Source: Candidatus Bathyarchaeota archaeon
Lineage (GTDB): Archaea > Asgardarchaeota > Lokiarchaeia > Sigyniarchaeales > Sigyniarchaeaceae
DNA: 10,296 bases
NCBI GenBank assembly: GCA_014729935.1
Contig: WJJB01000210.1
Location: forward strand, 1-10,296
Direction: 5' to 3'
Each line of letters begins with the position of its first letter. Within the stretch, counting starts at the first letter, position 1. A model generated the notes under the pieces. The model saw nothing but the letters and a program-made list of their open reading frames with translations, had not been told where the DNA came from and searched no databases. Of the stretch, positions 1-6,574 are shown piece by piece. The position numbers and the translations under genes were made by a program.

Positions 1-172
1 CGGTAATGGTTTGGGCCCACCAGTGACTTACGCCATGATGTTCCATGAGGAATGCTACAATTTCCTTGTGGATCAATTGCCTAGCCTCCGCACTGTCGAG
101 TATCTCAAGCCATTCATCCCACGTGCTGCCGGTTGCTTTCTTGATGGCATCATCCGAAATCCTGTGATCCAT
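1..172 (-). CDS. DUF4287-like domain protein, N-terminal part (C-terminus beyond left edge)
   Basis: Reading the minus strand from an ATG at 172, the frame stays open for 57 codons to the window edge; a TGA lies eight codons upstream of the ATG, so the start is well bounded. The visible residues follow the DUF4287 pattern: a short helix with SDDAIKKATG, then TWDEWLEILD, then HKEIVAFL, then HGVSHWWAQ. The family consists of small soluble proteins or domains of unknown biochemical role, often next to a SRPBCC/DUF5655-type partner domain, which here would lie outside the window. A weak ribosome-binding match (AGGTGT, 190-185) sits 12 nt before the start. An open plus-strand frame over the same bases has no family resemblance and is a shadow. 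The family call comes from remembered motifs and was not checked by a search. Confidence 0.72.
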   Translation of the reverse strand, partial: MDHRISDDAIKKATGSTWDEWLEILDSAEARQLIHKEIVAFLMEHHGVSHWWAQTIT

Positions 173-330
173 GAAAGAGGAATGACACCTGCATCACTCA
201 AAAAACCACTTAGCATGGATCATAACCATCTCTCACGAGGATCTAATACCAGCCCTTGGTTGCGGGATGCTCATGGTTGGTAGGGAATCTCGCCCCCTAA
301 GGGAAGAGCGTCTTTTTTTCCCCCAGGTTT

Positions 331-1299
331 TTATTTTTTAGCGATTTCACGTTGTTTTCGTGATTGTACTGCCAGCAGCAAGGAAATGGTAACGAGAATG
401 GCACCTCCCAAGTTCACGAAGCCTATTGGGTCGTCAAACAAGAAGTACGAGAGCAATAATCCAATGACAGGTATGAGAGTCGTAAAGGTGCTGTAAACCT
501 CCCCGGTAAGATTCTCATCGGTCTTGTACGCCGCGTTCCCGAGACCATACGCGATGCCACTGACACCAACCCCGATCCATGTCATGAAAAAAAGTTGCTT
601 CCCGGTTAACATCGCAATGGCTTGCCCCTGGTTGAAAGCAAACATGAATGGAATCAAGACAAGCATTGGGATAAAGTTCATGAAAAACGAGAGAACCATG
701 GGTTTATGGTAATATGCGAACTTCCGGTTGAACATGGGGAAGAATGATCCTAGGAAGACAGCGAAAACCATGATCAGGTCTCCCACCAGGTTTGAATTCT
801 CATCAAAGGACAACGGGAACAATACAAGCAGCACGCCAAGGAAATTGATGGTCACGGCAAGTAACATCGTCTTGGCAGGTTTCACCTTGTAAAAAATGAG
901 CTTGTTGAAGACAACGAAGGATAAATTCATGTTATTGATGATGGTTTGGTTGGCACCTGACGTGTAGGAGGTCGCGACGAACACGATGACCAATGGCACC
1001 AAGTGAAGCACGGCAGTGAACGGTATCAGGTGCTTCCAATTTTCCTTGAAATCTGTGATGATGTCAGGTCCATCTCCTTTCGCTATCAGGAAACATCCAA
1101 GGGCAACAGACGCCAGCAGGAAACGCAAGAAAAGGTATCCAACGCTTCTAAGAGGGCCGTTGGGGTATATAACTTGGTCTGAGAATATAAATAAGGTTCC
1201 GAATAGCAGGACTGCAATAAAGATGTAAAGCATAGAGAGTGGCTTGAGGCGTGGCATCGTCTTGAAATCAGGGGGGATCACTTGCTCTCCGGTTTCCAT
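331..1299 (-). CDS. EamA/DMT-superfamily permease
   Basis: A 322-residue, very hydrophobic protein with about ten membrane helices in two repeats, the usual length and layout of EamA-type drug/metabolite transporters. Helices run from residue 22 (LYIFIAVLLFGTLFIFS) to about 310. The first repeat ends in the family pattern around 115-160 (GANQTIINNMNLSFVVFNKL, then INFLGVLLVLFPL). The second ends at 270-310 (TFTTLIPVIGLLLSYFLF, then LGGAILVTISLLLA). The tail is basic and cytoplasmic. The substrate cannot be read from the sequence; relatives move amino acids, metabolites or other small molecules. The ATG at 1299 lies inside the upstream barrel-protein gene, whose stop is at 1278, so the two are probably co-transcribed and translationally coupled. 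No clear ribosome-binding site precedes 1299; Met15 (1257), just after the upstream stop, is an alternative start. Confidence 0.88.
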   Translation of the reverse strand: METGEQVIPPDFKTMPRLKPLSMLYIFIAVLLFGTLFIFSDQVIYPNGPLRSVGYLFLRFLLASVALGCFLIAKGDGPDIITDFKENWKHLIPFTAVLHLVPLVIVFVATSYTSGANQTIINNMNLSFVVFNKLIFYKVKPAKTMLLAVTINFLGVLLVLFPLSFDENSNLVGDLIMVFAVFLGSFFPMFNRKFAYYHKPMVLSFFMNFIPMLVLIPFMFAFNQGQAIAMLTGKQLFFMTWIGVGVSGIAYGLGNAAYKTDENLTGEVYSTFTTLIPVIGLLLSYFLFDDPIGFVNLGGAILVTISLLLAVQSRKQREIAKK

Positions 1300-2663
1300 T
1301 TCAGTAAATGCTTGTTCTTGGGCGGGTATTTCTTGTAGACGTCTACCAGTATGCGCTTCACTTGCTCATCACCAAGCGCGGGGTCACCGATTTCCTGTTG
1401 ATCCAGCAACGCGGCGTATTTCCTAGCAGCTAGCCATTGTGCCTCCGTTGTACCGAAATACTTGAACAGGGAAATTCCAAGCCCGTAATCGTAATCCTTG
1501 CAAGATATTAGCATCTCTTCGGCATTACACTCCACGGAATTCGTTATTGCAAGTACCGGGATATCACCGTACTCGTGGATGCGCTTTCTCATGCTTCGTT
1601 TGAAGTACCAGTGCACGATATTTGCCAACCACCGCCATCTCCAGCCATCCCTTGCGGTGCCCGCAAGGTATGGGTAGAGCATAGGTACAACTGCATCCAT
1701 GGTCGCACCGAGCTTGGAATAATCTTGAGCTATGCGCTTCCTGGTGAATAACTTGGGACCGGGCAGGTTGAACCAGCCGGTGACCACCTGGGGATCGGCT
1801 TCCTTGATTGCATCATTGAACTTCCTGCCATACGTCGCAATGGTGTCCTCCTTGAAATCGTACCACTCGGGCGACTTGAGCATTTTCTTTCCGGGATGTT
1901 GCCGCGCGAAAGCTTCCCTGCATCTCTCGCAACCACAAAGATCCTTATGTCTGCCATCGTACCTGATGTAATCGGCGAATATTCCATCAACTTGGTAATT
2001 GTTAACCAATTCCCTGACGATTTCAATCATGTAATCAATATGGGAACTGCGGGGACAATGGAATGCAGTTAGTGGAATGTAACCCTTTCCCCTGGCACCC
2101 CGGCTGGCGCCCTCTTTTTCATCAATATCCCCGGTAAGGAAGGGTATTTCCTTTCGCATCTCGTCAATCGTCCTTCCCTCGGGAAGATCAACGCGCATTT
2201 CACCTTCCTTATGCACCGCGGGATCCCCAGCATCATGCTTTCTTTTATCCTTGATATGAATGGACACGGTGCCGTTTTCCTTGTACCCGTTGGTCGTTTT
2301 CCATCCCCTGTAAGCGTCATTCATATTTGTGATAGAGAGAATGTAGATCAAGTCATGCTCTTGGCATAGTTCCTCGAATTCCTTCACAAGATCCCTTCCG
2401 GTGGGATTCCAGCCTACCTTGGTGTCCGAGAGCAGGGCTCCATCGGTATCCTTCACCACCAACCCGAACGCGTTGAACCCGTTCTCGACGCACTTATCGA
2501 TGATCTCCCTGGGATCGATGGCCTTTGCAAACTCGTAATCCAATTTCCTGAATCCTGCCGGTCCGCGCACGGGCATCAATGCCTGCGCGAATATCTTCTT
2601 GTTTCCAAACCGCTCCCGGAACAGGGAGAGCTGGGATTCGGAGAGATGTGGTTTCTTTCCCAT
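1278..2663 (-). CDS. Cytoplasmic TIM-barrel glycoside-hydrolase-like protein (GHL type)
   Basis: A 461-residue soluble protein with no signal peptide or membrane helix. It has the layout of the hypothetical glycosyl hydrolase (GHL/DUF4015-like) TIM barrels. Visible strand motifs are NGFNAFGLVVKDTDG (61-75), YILSITNM (107-114), VDGIFADYIRYDG (225-237, the acidic DGI-x-x-D-x-x-R signature of these barrels), a cysteine cluster C243-x-C245-x-x-C248, and MDAVVPMLYPYL (322-333). D230 is the best candidate active-site residue. The reaction and sugar substrate are unknown; relatives are annotated as putative glycosidases, mostly without biochemical proof. The start at 2663 has a GGTG match (2677-2674) 10 nt upstream. 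It is probably the first gene of an operon with the overlapping EamA permease, which suggests handling of a small glycan or glycoside and its movement across the membrane (inference). Confidence 0.72.
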   Translation of the reverse strand: MGKKPHLSESQLSLFRERFGNKKIFAQALMPVRGPAGFRKLDYEFAKAIDPREIIDKCVENGFNAFGLVVKDTDGALLSDTKVGWNPTGRDLVKEFEELCQEHDLIYILSITNMNDAYRGWKTTNGYKENGTVSIHIKDKRKHDAGDPAVHKEGEMRVDLPEGRTIDEMRKEIPFLTGDIDEKEGASRGARGKGYIPLTAFHCPRSSHIDYMIEIVRELVNNYQVDGIFADYIRYDGRHKDLCGCERCREAFARQHPGKKMLKSPEWYDFKEDTIATYGRKFNDAIKEADPQVVTGWFNLPGPKLFTRKRIAQDYSKLGATMDAVVPMLYPYLAGTARDGWRWRWLANIVHWYFKRSMRKRIHEYGDIPVLAITNSVECNAEEMLISCKDYDYGLGISLFKYFGTTEAQWLAARKYAALLDQQEIGDPALGDEQVKRILVDVYKKYPPKNKHLLKWKPESK

Positions 2664-3063
2664 GATTGCATTGCACCGGTTACATTCAAGTTACGTGTCG
2701 CGTGAACTACCATGGCATGAATGGCGTGGCTTCATCGACGGTGGATGGTGCGCCAGTGGTTTTAACGACGCGTCCAGCGTGCCTTCATCCACTTATTTTC
2801 CACGGCTTCCACCGCGCGTGGTGTTCGAGAACCCCTTGTTGTGTTGCTGGAGTTCACGGTCCCGCCCTTGTCGTTTTCCGCCTTGATTGGTGCGGCTACG
2901 GGACCACGTGGTATTAAAGTCTTGCAAGGTTTTAAACTCAGCGAGGCCATCGAATTTCCAAGAAACCACGCCCGAATCATCCAGACCGTGAACAGCTTGG
3001 TTCTACCGGGAAAGAGGATGAAAACTGGCATGGAGGACATGGACTATGCTCCCAGCCATGATG
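2664..3063. other. 400-base intergenic stretch without a convincing gene
   Basis: This lies between the stop of the metallo-beta-lactamase gene and the start of the barrel protein, both on the minus strand. Open frames exist on both strands, including a GTG-initiated plus-strand frame from 2841 that runs antisense into the upstream gene. None shows a recognisable motif, a ribosome-binding site or a plausible family composition. I found no tRNA-like arm set and no C/D-box pair. Weak minus-strand AT-rich boxes (TTTAAAACC near 2928-2936 and TTAAAACC near 2757-2764) could be promoters for the barrel gene with a leader of 70 nt or more. It could also be a decayed gene or an untranslated leader. 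Confidence 0.4.
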
Positions 3064-3936
3064 TCACGGGCTGGAAAACTCCAAGACCGAACCTGCCGGA
3101 AAACCATTCACCTTTTCATCACCCAATTTGCTTGCCAAGTATTGAACGGTCTTTTCTCCCGAGCAATGGTTCAAGAATAGCGATGGTGAATCATAATCTT
3201 GTTGCAATACTTCAGCCACGTGATCCAGCTCTGTTTCGGTGAATCCCATCATGTGCGTTCCTCCCACCACGGCATGGACCCGTTGGTCGAAGGACTTCCG
3301 CATCTCCAAGAGCGTGTTGAGTAACCCGGCATGGCAACACCCGCACAGGAGCACGATGCCATCACCTGTTTCAAGGATGAGGGAAAGGTCATCCTTCATC
3401 GGGTCGGGTATCCATTTCCCGTTAACGAGATGCAATAGCCGATCGCAGCCATCCTTCTCCGGTCGCGTCATAATCTCGCTGATGGCGTGGATGTTCTTGC
3501 ATATCTCGTTCAAGCCGATAGCATCGATGAAGGTAACTTTTTCATCAAATTCTGGATCCACATCGGGAAAGCCGGCTCCTGCAGTCACGTTGTTGGGATC
3601 ACCCGTTCCCTTCCGGTCGTTCCTCGCATCAGGATGTGCATGTATGGGAAGAGGCGTGGTGGTATCTGATCGGGTGGAGACGATGGCTGGAAGACCACCG
3701 GTATGGTCGAAATGACCATGAGAGAGCACGATCCTGTCGATATCGTCGGAATGCTTCCGGACTAATTTCATGTTCTTCAATATTTTTGTTCCCTTGTCCC
3801 CTGTATCAAATAAAAGTAACTCACCACTTTCTTGCTCGAGAATGAACGCGTTACCGTAGCCCCTCTTGAAACGAACAGGTTCCTTGAGTCCCTTATTTGC
3901 GTAAATGTTTGTTAATTGCATTTCCCTTGATTCCAT
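3064..3936 (-). CDS. Metallo-beta-lactamase-fold hydrolase, COG1237 type
   Basis: A 290-residue soluble protein with the metal site of the metallo-beta-lactamase fold: FDTGDKG (43-49), LSHGHFDHTGG (71-81, the HxHxDH motif), a third-site candidate CGCCHAGLLN (198-207, H202), GGTHM (225-229) and LNHCSGEKT (255-263, H257). The CCHAG and GGTHM motifs and the length match COG1237. Databases often label that group 7,8-dihydropterin-6-methyl-4-(beta-D-ribofuranosyl)aminobenzene-5'-phosphate synthase, a methanopterin-related name; activity is unproven for most members, so only a metal-dependent hydrolase is safe. Met6 (3921, MQLTNIYANKG) is an alternative start and fits the usual N-terminus better. 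The gene diverges from the membrane protein at 4009 and may share its TATA element. Confidence 0.85.
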   Translation of the reverse strand: MESREMQLTNIYANKGLKEPVRFKRGYGNAFILEQESGELLLFDTGDKGTKILKNMKLVRKHSDDIDRIVLSHGHFDHTGGLPAIVSTRSDTTTPLPIHAHPDARNDRKGTGDPNNVTAGAGFPDVDPEFDEKVTFIDAIGLNEICKNIHAISEIMTRPEKDGCDRLLHLVNGKWIPDPMKDDLSLILETGDGIVLLCGCCHAGLLNTLLEMRKSFDQRVHAVVGGTHMMGFTETELDHVAEVLQQDYDSPSLFLNHCSGEKTVQYLASKLGDEKVNGFPAGSVLEFSSP

Positions 3937-3978
3937 ATTTTATTTTGAATGGATATTAACTAAAGATGCAATTGTAAG

Positions 3979-3987
3979 CTTATATAC
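3979..3987. promoter_or_regulatory. TATA box for the 4009 gene, possibly shared with the divergent 3936 gene
   Basis: CTTATATAC is a strong archaeal TATA-like element. Its centre is about 26 nt before the ATG at 4009, so transcription should begin at or next to the start codon, giving a leaderless mRNA; there is no ribosome-binding site, which agrees. On the other strand it reads GTATATAAG and lies 47 nt before the divergent start at 3936, giving a leader of roughly 20 nt. No better minus-strand TATA is visible in the 72-nt gap. Confidence 0.6.
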
Positions 3988-4008
3988 GTTCACTGATTAA
4001 TCAGGCAC

Positions 4009-5859
4009 ATGCTGGTTCAAGCATCACCCTTGTTGGATTTACTGGTTCCAATTATCTTGCTCATCCTGTTGATAAATGTCATGCTTGCCATTCTTATTGC
4101 ATTGCATGCTAGTCGTTCTGGGGACATGCCAGGCACGTGGTTTGGTACGATTACGCTCTTGGGTGCCTTCGGCGTGGCAATATACCTTTTCAGGCAAGCA
4201 GGAATCATTGATAAAGTGGTCCGGGTGAATACCGTCTTTTCAAGGATATCAACGGGGATCGCGTTGATGCTCACAATCATGATATATGGTGCATTCCAGC
4301 TGTTCGGTGTATCTCAAGGATTGGTGACCCTACCAGAAATATGGCCTGCGTTATCCTTGGCTCTAACCCTTGCTCCATGCTTGTTCCTGCTTGGGTGGAT
4401 AGGGGCATCGAATCGTGTCGGGAGCTTGTTTTCCTTCCTTGCTGCGGCTCTCGGCGTGTATGCCACTTGGGACCTCATGTATGGCGATCCTGATGGATTC
4501 CTTGTTCCTGGATTCACCATCATCAAGTGGATCTTGTTCGGCTTGATGACAGGTGGAGGATTGTTGGCGCTCTTCAATTTCTTTTGCATGTGGTTCACGC
4601 CTGCTAACAGCTACAAGGTGCGGTTGGCATACAGGATAAAGCTGAAGAGGCAGTTCAAGAAGCACGGGAAAATCGTCATCGGGACGGCGATAGCATGCAT
4701 GGCCTTGGGCAGCATAGCTATTGTATCCCAATTTCCTTCAATGTACAGGCAATCCTTCACGATCACGCCAAGGGATTACCACGCAAAAATCGCGTTTTGG
4801 GGGCGATTCGAGTACGATGCGTATAATACTACCGAGAGAACCGAATTGAACCAGCATAACTGCACCATCATCTTTTACAACACGCCAGATATTCGATATG
4901 CAAGCAAGCGCCAAGAATTCATCGATAACATGACCGCGTGGAACACAAGCTATCCAAACGTGAGTTTCATTGCAGCAATTCCGGGTATTACCCGTATCAA
5001 TAACACGGGAGATGATATGAAGGATTTCCTGTGGGGAGGATTTGCATGGGATGGTGCCGTCGAGGGAACAATTAAATACGCTAAAGAATATGTTTTTCTT
5101 GCCCAAGCAAACAATCTCACCAACTTCAAGGGGATCAATACGGATCAGGAATCGCCATCGGATAAACTGGCGACGCAATACGGCATTGACATAGGACCTG
5201 ATAGGGGACGGCACGATCAAGCCATCGATATGTATAACGATTTTTTCGCTTGGATGGACCTGCACGCGCCCACCATGTTCCTCACGTCAACCATGGGAAA
5301 CGAGCCCTTTCTCGATATGCAAGATGGCGATAATGATCTCCACCACGTGCACATGTGGAACGTGTTGGACGTGGACGGATGGCACGAATTGGCTCCAATG
5401 ATCTATCGATGCGGGTACAGGGGCAAGAAACCTTATGGTGGATTTGATTCGTTGCAGGCTGGGATTGATGTTGATGGAAGCATTGAGGTCTACAACAAGT
5501 TGAAATATCTCAATAACTCGCTTCACAAGGTAGACGGGCATAATGACAGGTTAGGGATCTACCTTGGCATCACCAATTGCAGTTGCTATGGCAGGGACGT
5601 GGAACAATACGAGCAAGATGGAACGTACCTCGGCAAGGGATACGATGAACTGGTCAAGGATGCCCTCATCGCGAAGCATTTCGGTTCGCGCATCATCACA
5701 CTCTTCATCTTGGACACCGTGGTTGAAAAGGGATACTCCATGGGGGGGGTGTTTGACACGTGGGCGCTGAATTCCTCGATGATTTCAATGCATCCATCAA
5801 TGGTGAAAATGCCACCAATAATATCACGCTATTCTTGGACCCCGATGTTGAACTCATGA
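4009..5859 (+). CDS. Membrane-anchored barrel-like protein, paralogue A (frameshifted, main part)
   Basis: 616 codons, of which the first 585 align along their length with the intact paralogue at 6575; the last 31 are out-of-frame read-through. About seven membrane helices lie in residues 8-243. The stretch 33-62 (ALHASRSGDMPGTW, then FGVAIYLF) resembles a common two-helix module found in archaeal membrane proteins. The basic loop 203-221 before the last helix should be cytoplasmic, placing residues 245-585 outside. That region has sequons at N273, N284, N307, N312, N317, N331, N369, N502 and N523. It carries glycoside-hydrolase-like barrel motifs: GINTDQE (375-381, D379 and E381), LAPMIYRC (461-468) and GIYLGITNCSCYG (516-528). 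The family is unrecognised; sugar binding or hydrolysis at the cell surface is inference. The natural C-terminus is in another frame (see the 5760-6047 entry). Confidence 0.75.
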   Translation: MLVQASPLLDLLVPIILLILLINVMLAILIALHASRSGDMPGTWFGTITLLGAFGVAIYLFRQAGIIDKVVRVNTVFSRISTGIALMLTIMIYGAFQLFGVSQGLVTLPEIWPALSLALTLAPCLFLLGWIGASNRVGSLFSFLAAALGVYATWDLMYGDPDGFLVPGFTIIKWILFGLMTGGGLLALFNFFCMWFTPANSYKVRLAYRIKLKRQFKKHGKIVIGTAIACMALGSIAIVSQFPSMYRQSFTITPRDYHAKIAFWGRFEYDAYNTTERTELNQHNCTIIFYNTPDIRYASKRQEFIDNMTAWNTSYPNVSFIAAIPGITRINNTGDDMKDFLWGGFAWDGAVEGTIKYAKEYVFLAQANNLTNFKGINTDQESPSDKLATQYGIDIGPDRGRHDQAIDMYNDFFAWMDLHAPTMFLTSTMGNEPFLDMQDGDNDLHHVHMWNVLDVDGWHELAPMIYRCGYRGKKPYGGFDSLQAGIDVDGSIEVYNKLKYLNNSLHKVDGHNDRLGIYLGITNCSCYGRDVEQYEQDGTYLGKGYDELVKDALIAKHFGSRIITLFILDTVVEKGYSMGGVFDTWALNSSMISMHPSMVKMPPIISRYSWTPMLNS

Positions 5860-6047
5860 CCCCCTTGGCAGAGGACCTATTATACAATCTCGGCAGGCCC
5901 TTGGGATTGACTATGACCTGCATGATGCTGGGATCCATCATGTTTGCTTCCATTGCCATGCATCCCCACCAAAAGGGAAAACTCAAGAGCCGCGTGAAGC
6001 ACTCCAGCCGCCTTCCCCATGATAGCTTGGAACAGAAATACTCTTGA
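5760..6047 (+). pseudogene. C-terminal part of paralogue A, displaced by a one-base frameshift
   Basis: This frame, which happens to open with GTG at 5760, is almost certainly not an independent gene. From its second codon it continues the paralogue alignment: GAEFLDDFNASINGENAT matches YGIKCLEIMNETLNGENAT of the intact copy. It then has an acidic stretch, a final membrane helix (LTMTCMMLGSIMFASIAM) and a basic tail, as in the intact copy. Adding one G to the GGG at 5762-5764 would join the frames into a 679-residue protein, against 678 for the paralogue. There is no promoter or ribosome-binding site for a separate start. It could be a sequencing or assembly error in a G-run or a real disabling mutation; the undecayed state of both parts favours an error or a very recent change. 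Confidence 0.75.
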
Positions 6048-6093
6048 TCCGTGAACACAGGTTCCCGGCCATGGAATGCATCCCGTTCCCTTG

Positions 6094-6127
6094 TCTCCCG
6101 AAGGAGGGAGGTTTTTCTCTTCTTTTT
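6094..6127 (+). terminator. Hairpin plus T-rich terminator after paralogue A
   Basis: CTCC (6095-6098), loop CGAA, GGAG (6103-6106) forms a short stem about 47 nt after the stop at 6047. It is followed by a T-rich run (GTTTTTCTCTTCTTTTT, 6111-6127). T-rich tracts suffice for termination in archaea. The T-run is itself half of a second inverted repeat, TCTTTTT-gcg-AAAAAAGA (6121-6138), which could make the element work in both directions. Confidence 0.5.
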
Positions 6128-6152
6128 GCGAAAAAAGACCACGTCCTTTAGC

Positions 6153-6161
6153 AAATAAAAG
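6153..6161 (+). promoter_or_regulatory. Weak TATA-like box for the small two-gene cassette
   Basis: AAATAAAAG lies about 38 nt before the ATG at 6195, which would put the transcript start near 6182 with a leader of about 13 nt. The match is weak but is the only AT-rich box at a suitable distance, and it follows the terminator of the preceding gene, so the cassette probably has its own promoter. Confidence 0.3.
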
Positions 6162-6194
6162 CGCACGTGTTTCCTGTGCTTCATACCCGCGGAT

Positions 6195-6353
6195 ATGCTG
6201 GTGGCAGTAATTGCCTTGCTCTCCACCGAGATCTACCGGCATGGGATCCTTTTATTCTTCTTCATGCTCATCTCGGGATTCCTCGTTGCATGCCTTGGAA
6301 TTGTCGCGAGTACCAAGCATACGCAGGAAAAAGATTTTTCAGGAAGGAGTTGA
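6195..6353 (+). CDS. Small hydrophobic membrane protein, 52 residues
   Basis: An ATG-TGA frame of 53 codons encoding a very hydrophobic peptide. A first hydrophobic stretch (MLVAVIALLS, 1-10) is followed by a short polar turn (TEIYRHG, 11-17), a clear membrane helix (ILLFFFMLISGFLVACLGIV, 18-37) and a charged tail (STKHTQEKDFSGRS, 39-52). It could be a two-helix hairpin, or a single helix preceded by a signal-like segment. An in-frame TAA at 6156-6158 bounds it upstream. Its TGA shares the A with the ATG of the next gene (TGATG at 6351-6355), the classic sign of translational coupling, and the helix composition argues for true coding. The family and function are unknown; it may anchor or partner the soluble protein encoded next. 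Confidence 0.6.
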   Translation: MLVAVIALLSTEIYRHGILLFFFMLISGFLVACLGIVASTKHTQEKDFSGRS

Positions 6354-6511
6354 TGTTGAAGTACAACATCGCAACCGTGGAGGATGAAATCAGGGAGAAG
6401 CTGGAACAACAGGCACGGAAACGAAATAAAGTACTCATCTGCCCAAGATGCGGGACGGAAAACCACCAGGATACCTCGCGTTGCTCCCGGAGTGATAACT
6501 CCCTCGAATGA
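6353..6511 (+). CDS. Small coiled, degenerate zinc-ribbon protein, 52 residues
   Basis: The start is the ATG at 6353, with AGGAAGGAG (6341-6349) just upstream and a TGATG overlap with the preceding gene; the same frame is open further upstream, but that extension has no family features and overlaps the membrane protein. Residues 8-27 form a charged helix likely to be a coiled coil (EDEIREKLEQQARKRNK region). Residues 30-46 form a zinc-ribbon-like knuckle, CPRCGTENHQDTSRCSRS. The usual pattern is CPxCG...CxxCG, but the fourth position is Ser47-equivalent (AGT, one base from TGT), so only three cysteines remain. Small zinc ribbons commonly mediate protein or nucleic-acid contacts. The coupling suggests it acts at the membrane with its neighbour (inference). 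The ribbon may be degraded or bind metal through another ligand. Confidence 0.62.
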   Translation: MLKYNIATVEDEIREKLEQQARKRNKVLICPRCGTENHQDTSRCSRSDNSLE

Positions 6512-6537
6512 TCCACCGTCAACCCGAACCAAGAACG

Positions 6538-6546
6538 TTATATATT
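6538..6546 (+). promoter_or_regulatory. TATA box for paralogue B
   Basis: TTATATATT is a near-ideal archaeal TATA box. Its centre is about 33 nt before the ATG at 6575, implying a leader of only about 8-10 nt. The sequence GGGTGAT (6564-6570), four nt before the ATG, matches the anti-Shine-Dalgarno end of archaeal 16S rRNA (AUCACC) and could act as ribosome-binding site on a short leader. Confidence 0.6.
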
Positions 6547-6574
6547 AGAGGTGCGTACCCCACGGGTGATTTAG

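Noticed and set aside
11..283. Plus-strand 90-codon frame at the left edge
   Set aside because: It has no family resemblance and is antisense to a minus-strand frame whose residues match DUF4287 motifs.
309..327. T-run near the end of the permease gene as a terminator
   Set aside because: The T7 is on the plus strand, whereas the adjacent genes are transcribed on the minus strand, where it reads as A7. No plus-strand gene ends there. A minus-strand T6 at 205-200 is only a weak alternative.
2821..2836. tRNA T-arm-like GTTCGAGAACC
   Set aside because: It is a short self-complementary GTTC-GA-GAAC. No acceptor, D or anticodon arms can be built around it.
2762..3040. Minus-strand frame of 92 codons in the 400-base gap
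   Set aside because: The composition is basic and Trp/Met-scattered without domain features, with no upstream ribosome-binding site or TATA box.
2841..3242. GTG-initiated plus-strand frame of 133 codons
   Set aside because: The last 180 bases are antisense to the well-supported metallo-beta-lactamase gene. There is no ribosome-binding site and no recognisable motif.
5742..5764. Programmed -1 frameshift at the G8 run or at TGGG
   Set aside because: A shift at the G8 run would meet the TGA at 5754-5756 in the new frame. TGGG is not part of a canonical slippery heptamer, and the paralogue needs no shift.
5705..6242. Long minus-strand frames opposite the end of paralogue A
   Set aside because: They have no family motifs and are mirrored by the paralogue-supported plus-strand coding sequence.
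6167..6352. N-terminal extension of the zinc-ribbon frame
   Set aside because: The stretch before Met at 6353 lacks family features. The same bases encode a convincing hydrophobic protein in another frame that overlaps the zinc-ribbon start by TGATG.
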